Assembly: GCF_037893015.1 (NCBI RefSeq)
Contig: NC_133663.1
Span: 226,211,199-226,275,198 of the forward strand
Reading direction: 5' to 3'
DNA length: 64,000 nt
DNA from: Macrotis lagotis
Taxonomy: Eukaryota > Chordata > Mammalia > Peramelemorphia > Peramelidae
Below are positions 44,732 through 58,115 of this stretch, piece by piece; within the stretch, counting starts at the first letter, position 1; the number at the start of each line of letters is the position of its first letter. The notes under the pieces are model-generated. The model searched no databases and was not told the DNA's origin. It was given only the letters and a program-made list of their open reading frames with translations. Made by a program: the position numbers and the translations under genes.

Positions 44732-45654
44732 GGAAGACTGAAACCTAAACAAAATATTTTATAATTGAAAATAGTGCTTCTGATTTCTTTTGGTCAATGC
44801 TTCACTTGTAGGAGACTGAAAAATAATTTGCAATAGACATTCTTTGGTTGGTTTTAACTTGCAAAAAATCTGTCAATTAAAGAGTTCAGCTTTCCATTAA
44901 TGATCCTCCAAACACATAATTCTTGCAGAGGTTCCAATACTGCATCTTATTTTATCTGCCAGTATTCATTTTGAAATTTGCAACCAAGTTACTCTTTCAA
45001 AACAAGCATGTGATCCAGTTGGCAATGCACTGGACAAACACTAGAGACTCTATTGGTCCCATACAAAGATAGAAAACATCTAAGGATGCGTAGTTGTAGA
45101 AATGCTTAAATTAACTGAAGAAATTAAATAGAAACACGGAGTTCCAGAAGCAGTACCTAGAATGTGGAAAGTGATTTCCTTTGGGGATTATATATGCCAT
45201 TACTTTCAGGGAGGTACGTTGCCTTGGCCAGCTTAAATATTTGTGCTTTGTTTATCAAGTCAGGCTTGTCAAACTTGTTTACATTAAAAGTCTGCTGGGT
45301 TGGCATTATATCTAATTCTGGGTTTTCTTTGTAGCACCATTATTGCTCAAGTTATATGCAGATAGCAGCATTATAAAGACTGTTTAATAGGTAGGACATA
45401 CTTGTACTTAAATAGTTTCATAGAAATTCAGAACTAGCACTATTTTTGTTTATTTATTGCTATTAATCTAGTTTCCAAATGAAATTAGCTTACTAGATAT
45501 ATAATGGACATGAATTATGTAAGTATTAATATTTTTAGAACTTGCATTTCTAATCTTAATACAAACTTTATATGTGTGTTTAACTTATTTCTTTTAATTC
45601 AAAATTGTTCATATAAGTATTTTTATAACGTAAGCTCCTAAGAATATGTGCAGC

Positions 45655-45845
45655 TAGCCTTCTGACACTTATTGGCTTGAGCAAATCAATTAATGTCTCT
45701 GATCCTTACTTCTCATCACAAATTGAGAGTGTTGAACAGCATGACTTCTAAAAGAAACAATGTCAGGTTTTTGAGGAGTGGTATGACCATTTGATTAGAA
45801 AGATTAATTTGGTAGTAATATGTTGAATGGATGTAGGTACTCCAA
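45655..45845 (+). repeat. MIR-type fragment then ancient dispersed repeat fragment
   Basis: ttggcttgagcaaatcaattaatgtctctgatcc (MIR-like), then gaggagtggtatgaccatttgattagaaagattaatttggtag (end of the dispersed repeat). Confidence 0.4.
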
Positions 45846-46302
45846 CAAATTTCACTATTATCAGTCTCCACTCAAAGTTAGATTTTTTAACAACTTGGAT
45901 TACACTTAGAGTTGTGGTAAGTAGACCAGTTTAGCAATAATGTAGAACACATGCATAACAAGTTTTGCAGACTGACCTATTCAAGTGTGAGTAGGTAGGA
46001 AAAGGAAGGTATCTGTGGCTCAACCAAAGGAGATTTCATTGGGCAAAAGGTACTTTTTTCTTTTCCCAGATAGAATTAATTTGTGGTTTCTAACTTTTTC
46101 CATTGAGGCAAAAATGGAGATAATCCAGGGGAAGTTAGTATGATAATAGTTTCTTTTGACCATATATGACCTATTTCTCTAACTTGTTGAAAATTGGAAT
46201 ATGAGGAAATAAGTATAAAATTGTATTCCATTATGAATAATATATTTTAAAAACTTTCAAATGGAAGATATATAACACATATAATATGCATAATATATAT
46301 GT

Positions 46303-46540
46303 GTTATTGTTACAGTTGTGTCCATCTCTGTAAACCCTCTTTGGAATTTTCTTGGCAAAGACACTGGAATGGTTTTTGCCATTTCCTTCTCTAATTGATT
46401 TTTCAGATGAGGAACTGAGGCAAATAGGGTTAAGTGACTTGCCCAGATTCACACAACTAATAAAGATCTAATGTTACATTTGAGCTCAAATCCTCCTACT
46501 CCTGTCAGTACTCTCTTCATGTGCCACTGGTTGCCCTCAT
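46303..46540 (-). repeat. CORE-SINE with RTE-type tail, full length
   Basis: The minus strand reads agggcaaccagtggcacatg...gtgaatctgggcaagtcacttaaccc...cctcatctgaaaaatcaattaga...ttccaaagagggtttacagagatggacacaactgtaacaataac. Confidence 0.85.
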
Positions 46541-46962
46541 ATATATGTGCACATACTATGAAATATTTTGGTGTTTACCCTCATCTCTTGCAGAATGGAA
46601 ATGTTTCTAGCATTAGCAATAAATTTATTTTTACAATTCTATAACAACAAAATATATAATGTGTGGTTCTTTATAATGGGATTTTGCCCAATATGCGCAG
46701 ATTCACTTTAAAAAAAAAATCTTTTCTTGATCCTCCCATCCCTTCATACTATTCTTTTATTTCTCTACTCTTTCACAAACTCGTAGAAAAAGCTATATTT
46801 GTTGCTTCTATTTTTGCTTCTAATCACATTTTAAACCCTTGCAATTTGATTTCTGACATAATTGGAAAAATCCTCTCCAAGGCTACTGATGACTTCCATT
46901 CAAAAACAGATTTCATTGATTGTCTTTTACATTGTCTAGATTTCCCCTGTAGACTTTCTCTT

Positions 46963-46988
46963 GCTTATATGTATGTATATATTTACAT

Positions 46989-47029
<41 letters not shown>
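46963..47029 (+). repeat. (TA)n microsatellite
   Basis: Long ta repeat with minor interruptions at the left. Confidence 0.95.
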
Positions 47030-47030
<1 letters not shown>

Positions 47031-48129
47031 CTTTTAAAGGCATCAATAAAATATTTTAAAATTTTTTAATATTTCATGGATACTTGAATAACTATTTAAA
47101 CTGGACTCTCAAATAGGCAACAGCTGCCTTTGCTTCTTAAATACTTGAAATTTGAACATAAATATTCCAACTGAAATGTGTTTTTGAATTAAATCTGCTG
47201 GTACAGAAACTGTCATACAAAATTTTTATTTTAATTGACCAAGCATTCTGGACATTGATTGTACTCTCAGAAAAATGTTGTGTGAATCAAACAAATTATT
47301 TTGAATCCATCATCAAGAGCAAGTAAATAAACGTGTATAGAGTAAGCTTTCTCTCATTGAAATATTTGTAACCTTGTAACCCAGACCATCTGCCAAATAT
47401 CTAAAAATAATTGACCCAGAAGAAAATAAATTGTGATTATTGCTTAAGAATTCAATTTGCAATTTGAAAAATTTAGAGTTTTCTTTAAAGGGATGGGGTG
47501 GGGAATTAGACTGCCAAAAAAGCATTTTTCCTTAATGATAAACAGATTAATTTTAGTTTTTAAAGTATACTCTCTCAAAAGTGAGAGATTAGGTTTTGGT
47601 GATAGGTATAGTAAAAGATAAAGGTCAAAGCATTTGTAAGATTTGGGGTTTGGGGAGGGAAGGAGGAAGGGATATAACTCTAGTCAAACATTTTAAAGAG
47701 AACTAGATGCTACTGTGGATTCGCCCACACACTTCCAAGGGCCAATGAAATGGCCTCCTGCAGGAGAGGACTATCCTTGTGTATTGGGTGTAGGGAGTCC
47801 TGATTGTCAAGAGGGCTTAAGCTCTTGTGAGGAAAAGTGGAAGAAATATAAATGAATATTCCTCCTTGATTGCAAAATATATTAGATGAAGGATTTCTCT
47901 CCTCTCCTCTCCTTTCCAACAACAACCCTATGTCCTATATGCCACCACCATTGCTAGTATTATTTTGTAAACCTCATTTTCTTATAAATTAGAAAATAGT
48001 GTACTAGAATGCTTATTTCCTTGAGAGTAGTTGAATTATTATTTTACATAAAGATATTGAAACATGTTTTGCCAGTTTGGAAACAAAAGTGAGTTCTATT
48101 TTTAAGGAGATTAAAAAAAATACTTTTCC

Positions 48130-48515
48130 TTGTACACAACATTCCATCTGTAATCTCAGTGTTTTTTCTTTGCACTGTCTGTTAACCCTGCCTTGAATTC
48201 ATTTATCCCCCTTTTTTACTCCTATCTCTTGAAATCCCTGCTTCCTTTCAAAGCATTTTTCAAGTTCATCTCCTAGAAGTGATTTTTCTTTTCTTCTGCT
48301 TCTGGTGCACTCCATTCCTAAATTACTTTGTTTTTAACCTGGAACAGTATACATTTTATATTCACTTATTAGTTTCCCAAAAAAGAATATAAACCTTTTG
48401 TGAGGACAGGGAGAGATCATTATTTTTGTCTTTGCATTTATTAAATACCACTATACCAGGCTATGTCCTTGTATCCATAGCCTAGTATAGTGGTATTTAA
48501 TCAATATCCATTGGT
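48130..48515 (+). mobile_element. L2-type LINE 3' end
   Basis: tcttgaaatccctgcttcctttcaaagc...cttctggtgcactccattcctaaattactttg...aacctggaacagtatac...aaaccttttgtgaggacagggagagatcattatttttgtctttgcat follows the L2 3' region. Confidence 0.6.
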
Positions 48516-48804
48516 TGATTTTATATTTTATATTCTTCATAGAAACTTTATTAATTTCTGATTCAAGCAACTTAGCATGCACATATGTGTGCATTTGTAT
48601 ATGTACAGTGAACACATCTAAAGTAAAGATAGCTCCATTCTGACTGAAAAAAACTTCAAGAAGCAAAGCTATATTTTAAGCTCATTCTAAAAGAATGAGA
48701 ACTTTTTTTTTTTGTTTATATGTAGCTTTATTTCCTTGAAGGTCTGGAAGTCATCTGTTTCCAATTTTTTTTTTTATCTCCAAACTCTATCCTTTATCTC
48801 TAAG

Positions 48805-48930
48805 AGATAAAGGCCTGGATTCATATCTCTGCTTTGCCATTTTCTATTTGTGTGACCTTAGGCAAGTCACTTAACCTTTCTTGGCCTCAGTTACCTTGTG
48901 TGTAGAATTCAGGGTTACCTCTTATGTGTT
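48805..48930 (+). repeat. MIR-type SINE
   Basis: gcctggattcatatctctgctttgcc...gtgtgaccttaggcaagtcacttaacctttcttggcctcag. Confidence 0.75.
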
Positions 48931-49574
48931 TTAAATATATGTTCCAATGAGCAGCATGTAATAGCATAAAACATATTGTTTAATGTTAAAATTACTCAAA
49001 CTTTGACTAGTGAAGCTTTAATCCACAGAATAATAACACCTTCAGAGGCATCTGATTTTAAAATTAAAGAATTCCTACCTCATAAATTGAGAAAATTATT
49101 TTGTTTTTAAAGGTTATAATCTAAAGAACTAATTTGATTTTTCAGAGTAATACAAGGCTAAAAAGATGATGGAGTTTTGCTCTTTTCTTTCATAAGGAAC
49201 ATTGTAATTGTAGGCCCTTAATATTCATTACTTGTTCAACATTTTTAGGTAGATATATCCAATGAGATAAAAAGAATGGTAACATTTTTGGATTTTAAAA
49301 ATATTAGAACAATTCAGTTATAAGGTATGGTTAAGAAAAGTATTCTGAATAATTGCCTTTTGGATAATTGATGGTCAATGTGTTAAATATTTCAAGTGTG
49401 ATGTATACCCTCCATGATGGAAATCTTTCTAAAATGTGTTTATTGTCTAATTCCCTACAGAGGCTTTTGTTTCACATTGAGCTCTGTTGCATTCCTACTG
49501 TGGCAGCACCTCCTTCTAGCAATGCAAATTGGCAATACTGCTTTATTTAATAGTCTTAGTTGCCTAGGGTACTA

Positions 49575-49712
49575 AGAGATCTTAGGATCATAGATCTAGA
49601 GCTGGAAGGAATCTATATTAAATGCCCAGAGCCACACAGCTGTAGACAGATAGGATTTGAATTTTTTTTTCCATCCAAAATTAATCCTCTATCTACTCTG
49701 CCATGTAGCTTT
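49575..49712 (+). repeat. Mon/Ther-type SINE
   Basis: cttaggatcatagatctagagctggaaggaa...cccagagccacacagctgtagac...aatcctctatctactctgccatgtagct. Confidence 0.7.
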
Positions 49713-51742
49713 TCCTTTCCTTGATGAGGATTTATGTAGTTTTATTTTATATCCTGTGATTTTGCTAAAGTTGCTAATTGTTTTTTAGATGATTTTTTTT
49801 AAGGTTCTATCATGTATCATCTGTGGAGTGAAAATTTTATTTCTTTCTTCCCAATTCTAATGCCTTCAATTTCTTTTTCTTCTCTTACTGCTGAAGGTAA
49901 CATATCTAATACAATATTAAATAGTAGTTATGATAACAGACATTCTTGTTTCACTCTTGATCTTATTGGGAATGACTCTAACTTATCCCCATTGGATATA
50001 ATGCTTGTTGAGTTTCAGATAGATATTGTAAAGAACTCTCTATTAATTTTAGTAGGAATTGGTGTTGTATTTTGTCAAAGGCTCTTTCAGCATCTAATGA
50101 GATAATCATTTGATTTCTGTTAGGTTTGTTATTGATATAGTCAATTATACTGACAGTTTTCCTAATATTGAACCAACCCGGCATTTCTGGAATACATCCT
50201 GCTTGGTCATAGTGCATTATTCTAGTGATAACTTGCTATAATCACTTTGATAAGATTTTATTTAAGATTTTTGCATCCATATTCATTAGGAAAACTTTTT
50301 TTTCATCTCTGTTGTGACTCTTCCTAGTTTAGCTATCAGTGCCACATTGGTCTCATAGAAGGAATTAGGCAGAGTTCTATCATCACCTATTTTTCTAAAG
50401 GGTTTATAAGGAGTTGGAATCAATTATTCCTTAAATGTTTGATAGAATTCACTTGTGAATCCATCTAGCCCTGGAGATTTTTACTTAGGAAGTTCATTGA
50501 TGGCTTGTTGAATTTCTTTTTCTGAGATAGAGTTATTTAGGTATTTAATTTCCTCTTCATTTAACGTGGACAACTTACATTTCTATAGATATTTATCCAT
50601 TTCATTTAGATCATCAAATTATTGGTATACAGTTGGGCAAAATTGTTCTGTATTATTACTTTAATGTCCTTCTCATTGGTGGTGAGTTCACCTTTTTTTC
50701 ATTTATGATAGTAATTTGGTTTTCTTTCTTTTTTTTAATCAAATTAATCAAAGGTCTATCTTATTGATTCTTTCATATAATCAACTCTTGGTTTTATTTA
50801 TTATTATTATTATTTATTGATTTTATTTATTGATTATTATTCAAACTATTATTTAATAGTTTTCTTGCTTTCAATTTTATTAATTTCTCCTTTAATTTTT
50901 AGAATTTCTAATTTGATATTTAATTGGGGGTTTTCCCTAATTTTTTTAGTTGCATGCTTAATTCATTGATTTACTCTTTCTCTATTTTATTCATTTAAGC
51001 ATTTAGAGATATAATATATCCCCTAATAACTGCTTTGATTGTATCACATAAGTTTTAGTATATTGCCTCATTTTTGTCATTGTCTAGGATTAAATTATTA
51101 ATTTTATCTAATTTGTTATTTGAGCCAATCTTTAAAATGAAGTTATTTTAGTTTCTAATTAGTCTATCTCTCCATGGTCCATTATTGCACATGATTTTTA
51201 TTACATTATGGTGTGAAAAGGAAGTGTTCACTATTTCTGTCTTTCAGCATTTGATTATGAGGTTTTTTTGCCCTAAAACATGGTTGGGTTTTTTGTGTGT
51301 GTAGGTACTATGTACTGCAGAAAAACAGGTATATTCCTTAATATCCCCATTCCATTTTCTCCAAAGGTCTATCATGTCTAGGTTTTCTAACATTCTATTT
51401 ACCTCCTTAACTTCTTTCTTGTTTATTTTTTGGTTAGATTTATCTAATTCTGAGTAGCATTTTGCTGTCAATGTCTTCCTGTAACTCATTCAGCTTCTCC
51501 TTTAAGAATTTGGATGCTATACAGCTTGGTCCATACATATTTAGTATTGAAATTGCTTCATTGTCTATGGTACCTTTTAGGAGGATATAATTTCCTCTTT
51601 TAATGAGATCTACTTTTGCAGCTGCTCTTTTTCACTTCAGCTGAAGTATAATATATTCTGCTCCAACTTTTTACCTTTACTTTTCATGTATCTCTCTCTA
51701 TTTCAAATGAGTTTCTTGTAAGTAGTATATTGTAGGATTCTG

Positions 51743-51889
51743 CTATTTTTTAAATTTTTATTTAAGGCATTGGGGTTAAGTGACTTGCCCAAGGTCACAC
51801 AGCTAGTCAATTATTAAGTGCCTGAAGCCAGATTTTGAAGTCAGGTCCTCCTGACTCCCAGGCTATTCACTGTGCCACCTAGTTGCCCC
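51743..51889 (-). repeat. CORE-SINE in antisense L1, with target duplication
   Basis: The minus strand reads ggggcaactaggtggcacagtg...ctgtgtgaccttgggcaagtcacttaacccc. Flanks taggattctg at 51733-51742 and 51890-51899 are identical. Confidence 0.92.
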
Positions 51890-52247
51890 TAGGATTCTGG
51901 TTTTTAATCCACTCTTCTATCTGCTTATGGGATAGTTCATCCTATTCATATTCAAAATAATAATTACTAATCCTTTATTGCCTTCCATGCTATCTTCCCT
52001 CTGTTTGTATTTTTCCCCCTGTTTTAACCTTTTCTGTATTTCCCAGTATTTTGCTTCTGAATGGCACTTCCTTCAGTGTGTTTGCCCCTTATATCCTTAT
52101 ATCTGATCCCCTTTGTTTCCCCTTTCCCTTTGTCCCTTCTTCCTTCCCTTCCTTCTGTCAGTTCTTCTTTTCCTCCCCCCTCCCCACTCCCCCCTTTCCC
52201 CTCTTAATACTTGAAAGGTAAGATGTTTCTAAACTTAACTGAGTATA

Positions 52248-52293
<46 letters not shown>
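52248..52293 (+). repeat. (TG)n microsatellite
   Basis: Uninterrupted tg repeat at the boundary between two L1 fragments. Confidence 0.95.
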
Positions 52294-52296
<3 letters not shown>

Positions 52297-52310
52297 ATCT
52301 ATCTTTGACC

Positions 52311-53220
52311 ATTTTTCTCCAGATTAATTTTGTTACTGTTTTTTCTAGGTCTTTAAAATAATTTTTTGGTCATTTGATTGGTATGGCATTGAATAAGTAA
52401 TTGTAAAATTGTTATTTTTCTTATATTACCTCAACCCACCCTTGAGCAATGAACATTTTTCCAATTGTTTAGATCTGACTTTATTTGTATGAAAAACATT
52501 TTGTAATTGTTTTCATATTGTTTCTGGAATTGGCTTCCCAGGTGGTTTCCCAAGTATTTTATGTTATCTATAGTTACTTTGAAAGGAATTTCTCTATCTT
52601 TTGCATTTACTGGTCTTTGTTGATAGTATATGGAAATGCTGATGATTTATTTCGATTTATTTTATATCCTGTAACTTTGCTAAAGTTGTCAATTGTTTCA
52701 AGTAGGTTTTCTAGTTGATTTTCTAGGATTCTTTAAGTATACCATCAAACAGTGAGAGTTTTATTTCCTTATTGTCTATTCTAATTCCTTAGATTTCTTT
52801 TTCTTCTCTTATTTCTAAAAGTAATATTTTTAATACAATATTGAATACTAATGGTGATAACAGGCATCCTTGTTTCACCCTGATCTTATTGGGAATGATT
52901 TTATTCAATGCTCTCTAGTGTTTTTAGTAGGAATGTGTTCTGTATTTTGTCGAAATCTTTTTCAGTATCCATTGAGATAATCATATGATTTCTATTAGTT
53001 TTGTTATTGATATGGCCAATTTGGATTTTACTTTCTAATCCATTCAGATATCTTCTTTCATTTCAAAGATGAACTCTCTTTGACCTGTTTTCCAAGTTAC
53101 TTGTTTTTGATAAAATATTTCAATAAAATTCTTCAATTTTTTCAGTCTTATGATTTTGTTCTAATATTTGTTATTGTTCCAAAGAATTACTGATTTCTGT
53201 TTTATTCATTGTATTTTCAG
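52311..53220 (-). mobile_element. Second antisense L1 piece (ORF2 RT region, then ORF1)
   Basis: 52311-53030 repeats the same ORF2 RT stretch already present at 49730-50220 (aacaggcatccttgtttcaccctgatcttattgggaatga), so it is a separate copy. 53031-53220 is the complement of the L1 ORF1 coiled-coil/RRM border (gacctgttttccaagttacttgttttt), without the sequence between. Rearranged and decayed. Confidence 0.7.
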
Positions 53221-54349
53221 GGATCTCCAGCAATAATGCATTAATTCCACCAACAGTACATGCTCTTTTAACAACAGTATAATCTTAACTTTTTGTTTAT
53301 GTGACTCAGAACCCTATATAATATATCCTCAAAATATTTACTAAAATATTTTTAAAATTACCACTTAGTAGGGGACAGCTTCAATCTGGCCCCTATAATG
53401 CTTTTTCAAGCTTATATTCCCCTATTGTAAACACATTCCTGTATACAAACTAATTTGTAAATAAGGAAGTCTCATTTTGCATATATTCAGGAATTTATAG
53501 TTAGGTTTTCTGGGTGTTTACCAGTGATCTCTTTAAAGTTAATAAGAACAACTTGTTTAACATTTGCTGAAAGAAATAAAATATTCTACTATCTCTATCT
53601 CTCCACCCTACTACTGAAAGGATGGTAGTAAGACTACAAAACACAAATATATCAATGGCCCAGTGATTTTATCAGAGTGAATATTACTTCCAGGCATGCA
53701 GATTACAATGTTTCTTATAAATGTTTCTTCTCAATGTTTCTTATAAATATTCCATAAGAGGTCCACTCCTATGCTGGGGTCTTCCTCTTGTTCTCTTGAT
53801 ACCACATGCATACTAATGAAGCATATGACCAATCCATTATCTTTTGTTTTTTCTCTAGTAACACATTTATCTGATAAAATTCTTTCCAACTCTTGCCCTG
53901 AAGAATTCCTTATTTGTGATGTGGGTTCAGCCTACTTGTACCAATCATAAACCTCTCCATTATTTCAAAAGGAAACAGATCCTTAACTGTGATTCTTTGA
54001 AGACTATTGAACTGTAGTATTTAGGTCACTCTTAGCCAAAAGATATCACTGAAGTTTTTGGTGTTAAAAAGATGGTTCAGTGAGAAATGTGAGGTCATTA
54101 AAAGAATGGCAATTTACCAATAGCAGTTCATTCTACTCTGCTGATGTTCTGTTCTAGTTTCAACTCTTTGTCCATTTGCAGTGTCTGCTGCAGATATTTA
54201 TCTTGACAGACAAATTCTATCAATTGTCAGTCCAACTAAAGTAGGAGAAATATTGGACAGAGAAGTATGTTTTGGTTATTAATCTGTACCCTCTGTTTGT
54301 ACTGACCATGTATCTCTCCCTCTCCTCAGGCCCATCCCATTATTCAATC

Positions 54350-54960
54350 TGTGAGATGAGATCAGTGAACTTTTAGGAAAGTACCTTGCCCCTCCCTGGC
54401 AAGGATTCAGTAAATCCCTGCCCTTTGGAATAAAACAAGCCTCTTATCAACAAAACAGTGGATTCCTGCCTCTCTGTTCTCTAAGATACCTGCCCCCACC
54501 TCATCTCTCATCCTCCTTAAAAGCTCAAATCACTTCTCAATTAAGTCCTCCTTTGGAGGAGCTTGCTATTGGAAGGCATTATCCCCCAAATAACCTCTCA
54601 TGCCTCTATGCTCCTTCTTTATATCTTATCTTGTCCACTACTTATACTGTGAAAATTGCCTGCTATGGGGGAGTATAGATCCATCAAGTAACCTCTCATA
54701 CTCTTTTCTACCTCTTAGCTGTCCTTGTTGTTCTCACTAACCCAGCCTCTGGCTGTTTCTTCTTAATTCCACCACTTTTACTGAAACTCACTATCTTTCT
54801 GCTTTTCCAAAGAACTTCACTTGTGAACTTTTTTTGTAGTGACACGTGAACTTTTGCAGTAACCTATAAATTAAAATTAAGCCATTTCTTATCCTCCTGA
54901 GTCAGAGTTGGTGATTTCTTTACCCAAAATCAGTCTGCATAGATCCTTAAACCCTTCCCC
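54350..54960 (+). mobile_element. LTR-like fossil, copy A
   Basis: It shares with 63165-63660 the opening 'gatcagtgaactt...agtaccttgc...tccctggcaaggatt...aatccctgccct' and the closing 'gagtcagagttg'. Pyrimidine-rich with TATA-like tttatatc (about 54624). No retroviral genes are visible beside it. Diverged and broken; probably old. Exact ends are unknown. Confidence 0.45.
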
Positions 54961-55019
54961 TTCCCTGAAGTCCATTTCTCCTGGTTTTACAACTATTCCA
55001 TATGGTCTTTCTCAATTTA

Positions 55020-56292
55020 GTTTTCCCCTTATGATTTTTTTAGTTATTATCTAAACCAAGAAATTTATATTATTCTTTGGTGAAACTTTTGGGAAAACTT
55101 ATTTGATTTTGCTTTCCTGTTTTCTAATGAAGAGTCTATTCCCTCTCACTCTAAAGTTCTCTTTTTTTGCTGGAGAATGGTAATTATTTACTGTCAACTT
55201 TGACTTGCAGAGTTTTTGTTCCAGAGGACAGACTATTAAAATATCACATTTCACTATAGAAGAGAGTCTATTTTATGCATAACTACCTAAATATCTTCTA
55301 TGGAAAACCAAGTCCACTCTTATGAATTTAATCTCTGAGGGTTTCTTCCAGTAGGAATGGTGTGTTCTTTATCTGATCAAGATCAAAACTATGTAGAATT
55401 TTATAAAAAACTGCTTTATAAGATAGTTTACATTGACTTTTTTTAAAACTGGATTCCTTTTTTTCTAAATTAAGATTTTTTTCTCTCCTCTAAAGATAGT
55501 ATTATGTCTTTAGTTATTTTAGCTTAATCTATTTTAAGATGATTATGTTCCTACCTAGATCTCTTTTCCCCCCATCCTCAAACACTACCTCCTTCCCTCT
55601 CTCCACAGTCCTTTGTTACCCCTTTCCTTAGATTTAGTTTTATTCATTATTTCCTTTTTTTGCCTGTATTTTATAGTCATTTAATTCTTCCCCTCTATTT
55701 CTTCCAGTTAGTCAAGTAAAATCTCTCTTGTTTTCCCTTCATTTGATTTTGTTTATTAAATTTTAAAATTTTATTTTCTGAACCTTTTTCTATAATTTCT
55801 TTCTTCATTCTCTTCATTATTTATTCCTTTATTCATTATTTATTCCTTTTTACCTATTCTAGAATTTTATTCTTTGAAACATGGTCCTTATATTTGCCTA
55901 ACTTTTCTTTAGTGTATATATTCCTTGTGGAATTAAAGCTTCTAAGATACTATTTTGGGTTTCTTCTAAATAGTTGGTATACTTTTGTCTTAGAGATCTT
56001 GCCCCCAGTTACAGTTTTTTTTTCTGTCCTATTCCCAGAAATACCAATTCCTGCAGGTGACAGACAATATTCCCTCATGGGAGAAATTTTCTCATGTCTC
56101 TTAAGTGTTCAGTTTATTATTGTTCATTGCTCTCCCTTTTAGTAATTTCCCCCCATTTGCCTTGAAATCTCTTTCCTCAGACTATATACCTTCTTGTTCT
56201 TCAGGTTGTTAGTCATCTCCAGGAGTTCTGATTACATTTTTTCTAAGGCAAGATTAATTGTGTCTCTAAGTCTTAAACTGATCTAAGGTCTT
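55020..56292. other. Unassigned T-rich stretch
   Basis: Pyrimidine-rich sequence between LTR-like copy A and the full-length L1. Parts (for example 55750-56270) resemble antisense LINE coding sequence in texture, but I find no decisive motif. Confidence 0.3.
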
Positions 56293-56496
56293 AAGAACCA
56301 TTATTGAGGACATACGGCCAAGATGACGGAGAGAAGACAGGCACAGTTCTAAAGTCTCCTGATCTCTTCCCCATGTATCACATGAAACAAACCTCTTAAA
56401 AGAAATCTGACCCACAAAACCCAGAAAGAAAAGCCAGGAGAAAGAACATCTACCTTGAGATTTGTCTCCTGCAGCAGCTTTGGCCGAATTCGGGGC

Positions 56497-56524
56497 GGGG
56501 GGGGGGGGGGGGGGGGGGGGGGGG
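56497..56524 (+). repeat. 28-base G homopolymer in L1 5' UTR
   Basis: An uninterrupted run of G flanked by cggggc and ttgagt. It is able to form a G-quadruplex. Its true length is likely uncertain in the assembly. Confidence 0.9.
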
Positions 56525-57097
56525 TTGAGTCTGGGCTTAGAAGGAGGATCAGCCCGGATCAACCAGATTAATAGCTGAATTGGAACCGGGAGTCTGAGGG
56601 CCTGAGAGCCAGACCTGCTGGATCAGAGGTGGGGCTGGACTGCAGGGGCATGAGTCTGCGGGGGAGCTGATGTTGGAGCTGTCCCCTGGGAGATCCTGGA
56701 CAGGGCTGGGGGCAGAGTTCTGGAGCAGGAGAGCTGCAGACACCATTCCTGGGCTCCCCTGGTCTGAGTCCCATTATAACTCAGACCTCTTCCCTAACAA
56801 ACAAATGCAAACTACTTCTGCCTCAGGCCCAGGTGTGTGAGCAGAAGAACCAGCCCAGCTGAGGAATGACCTCAGGCCAGGGTAAAGCCCACCATTGATT
56901 GAAGTCAAAAGAATTCAATAGCTCCAACTCCTCCCTTCAAGGAAAGAGAGAAGGCCTCAACCAAGGTCACAGACACTCCAGAGAAAGCAACCAGCACCTC
57001 CTACTGGCCAGCCAGAGAAACTGCACTCAGTGAGTAAAGCCCTTAGAAATCCCAAGCCCCTGTGAACCAGCAGCTCCCCAACTTAGGTCTTAGCAAA

Positions 57098-58115
57098 ATG
57101 AAGAAGGGTCAGCGGAAAGGTGGATCCATAGAAAAATTCTTGAAAGGGAAAGACCCTAACTCAGAAAGACCTGGAACCTCTGAGGAGAATACAATCTGGT
57201 CTTCAGCACAGAAAGACTTCCTTGAGGAAATAAGGAAGGAGTTTAAAAATCAACTGGAAAATTTGGGGGAGACAATACCTTGCAACAAGAAAACAAAACC
57301 TTAGAAAGTACAATTGGACAAATACAAATGAAAATAAGTCTCTCAGATGTTCAAATGGGCAAATGCAAAAAGAAATTAATTCTCTCAAAACTTCAATTGG
57401 TCAAATGGAAAGCTCTTTTAAAAGTAGAATTGATCAATTGGAAAAGGAGTTGCAAAAGGTTAATGAAGAAAACTCCTTCCCCCAAAAAAGAATGGAGTCT
57501 ACAGAACTAATGACTCCATGAGACAGCAAGAGTCAGTTAAACAAAATCAAAAAATGGAAGCAAATGTAAAATACCTCATCAACAAAACCACTGACCTCGA
57601 GAATAGATCGAGGAGGGGCAACCTGAAAACTATAGGGCTTCCTGAAAACATTGAAGAGAAAAAAAGCCTGGACTTAATGTTACAGGATCTAGTGATGGAA
57701 AACTGCCCTGATATCATGGAATAGGAGGACAAAGTAGTTATTGAAAGAGTACATCGATCCCCACCAGAAAAAAATCCTAAAATGAAAACACCAAGGAATG
57801 TTGTGGCCAAACTCCAGAACTATCAGATAAAAGAGAAAATCCTGTAAGCAGCCAGAAAGAAACAATTTAACTATCAAGGAGCCACAGTAAGGATCACACA
57901 GGACCTGGCTGCATCAACATTAAGGGATCGAAGGGCCTGGAATGAGCTATTTCAAAGAGCAAGGGAGCTTGGGATGCAGCCAAGAATCTACTTTTTGCAA
58001 AGCTGAGCCTTCTCTTCCAGGGAAAGAGATGGACATTTAATGAAATGGAAGAATGCCAAAAGTTTCTGATGAAAAGTACAGAGCTAAACAGAAAATTCGG
58101 ACATCAAACAGGAGG
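57098..58115 (+). pseudogene. L1 ORF1 (RNA-binding chaperone), disrupted
   Basis: Begins MKKGQRKGGSIEKFLKGKDP; the coiled-coil region reads through FLEEIRKEFKNQLENLGE and later heptads in other frames (57280-57510, 57518-57724). The RRM entry TTDLENRSRRGNLKTIGLPE is clear at about 57588. The C-terminal domain (TPRNVVAKLQNYQIKEKIL, then SLLFQGKRWTFNEMEE) follows to 58115. At least three frame changes and two in-frame stops (about 57304 and 57722) break it. Confidence 0.8.

Larger units (their letters stand above)
49718..52310 (-). mobile_element. L1 ORF2 to ORF1-ORF2 spacer, antisense
   Basis: On the minus strand the translations follow L1 ORF2 back to front across the window: SELDKSNQKINKKEVKEVNR and LDMIDLWRKW (endonuclease-side, 51244-51489), and [20 protein letters not shown] with ERAFDKIQHQFLLKLI (RT, about 50000-50200). 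The pyrimidine-rich stretch 52100-52200 is the complement of the GA-rich inter-ORF spacer of the L1 at 56306. The element has many stops and frameshifts, lacks its 3' end, and is interrupted by a SINE at 51743-51889. Confidence 0.82.

Noticed and set aside
46663-47037. 124-codon ORF
   Set aside because: It ends in a (TA)n microsatellite translated as an Ile-Tyr run and has no conserved domain.
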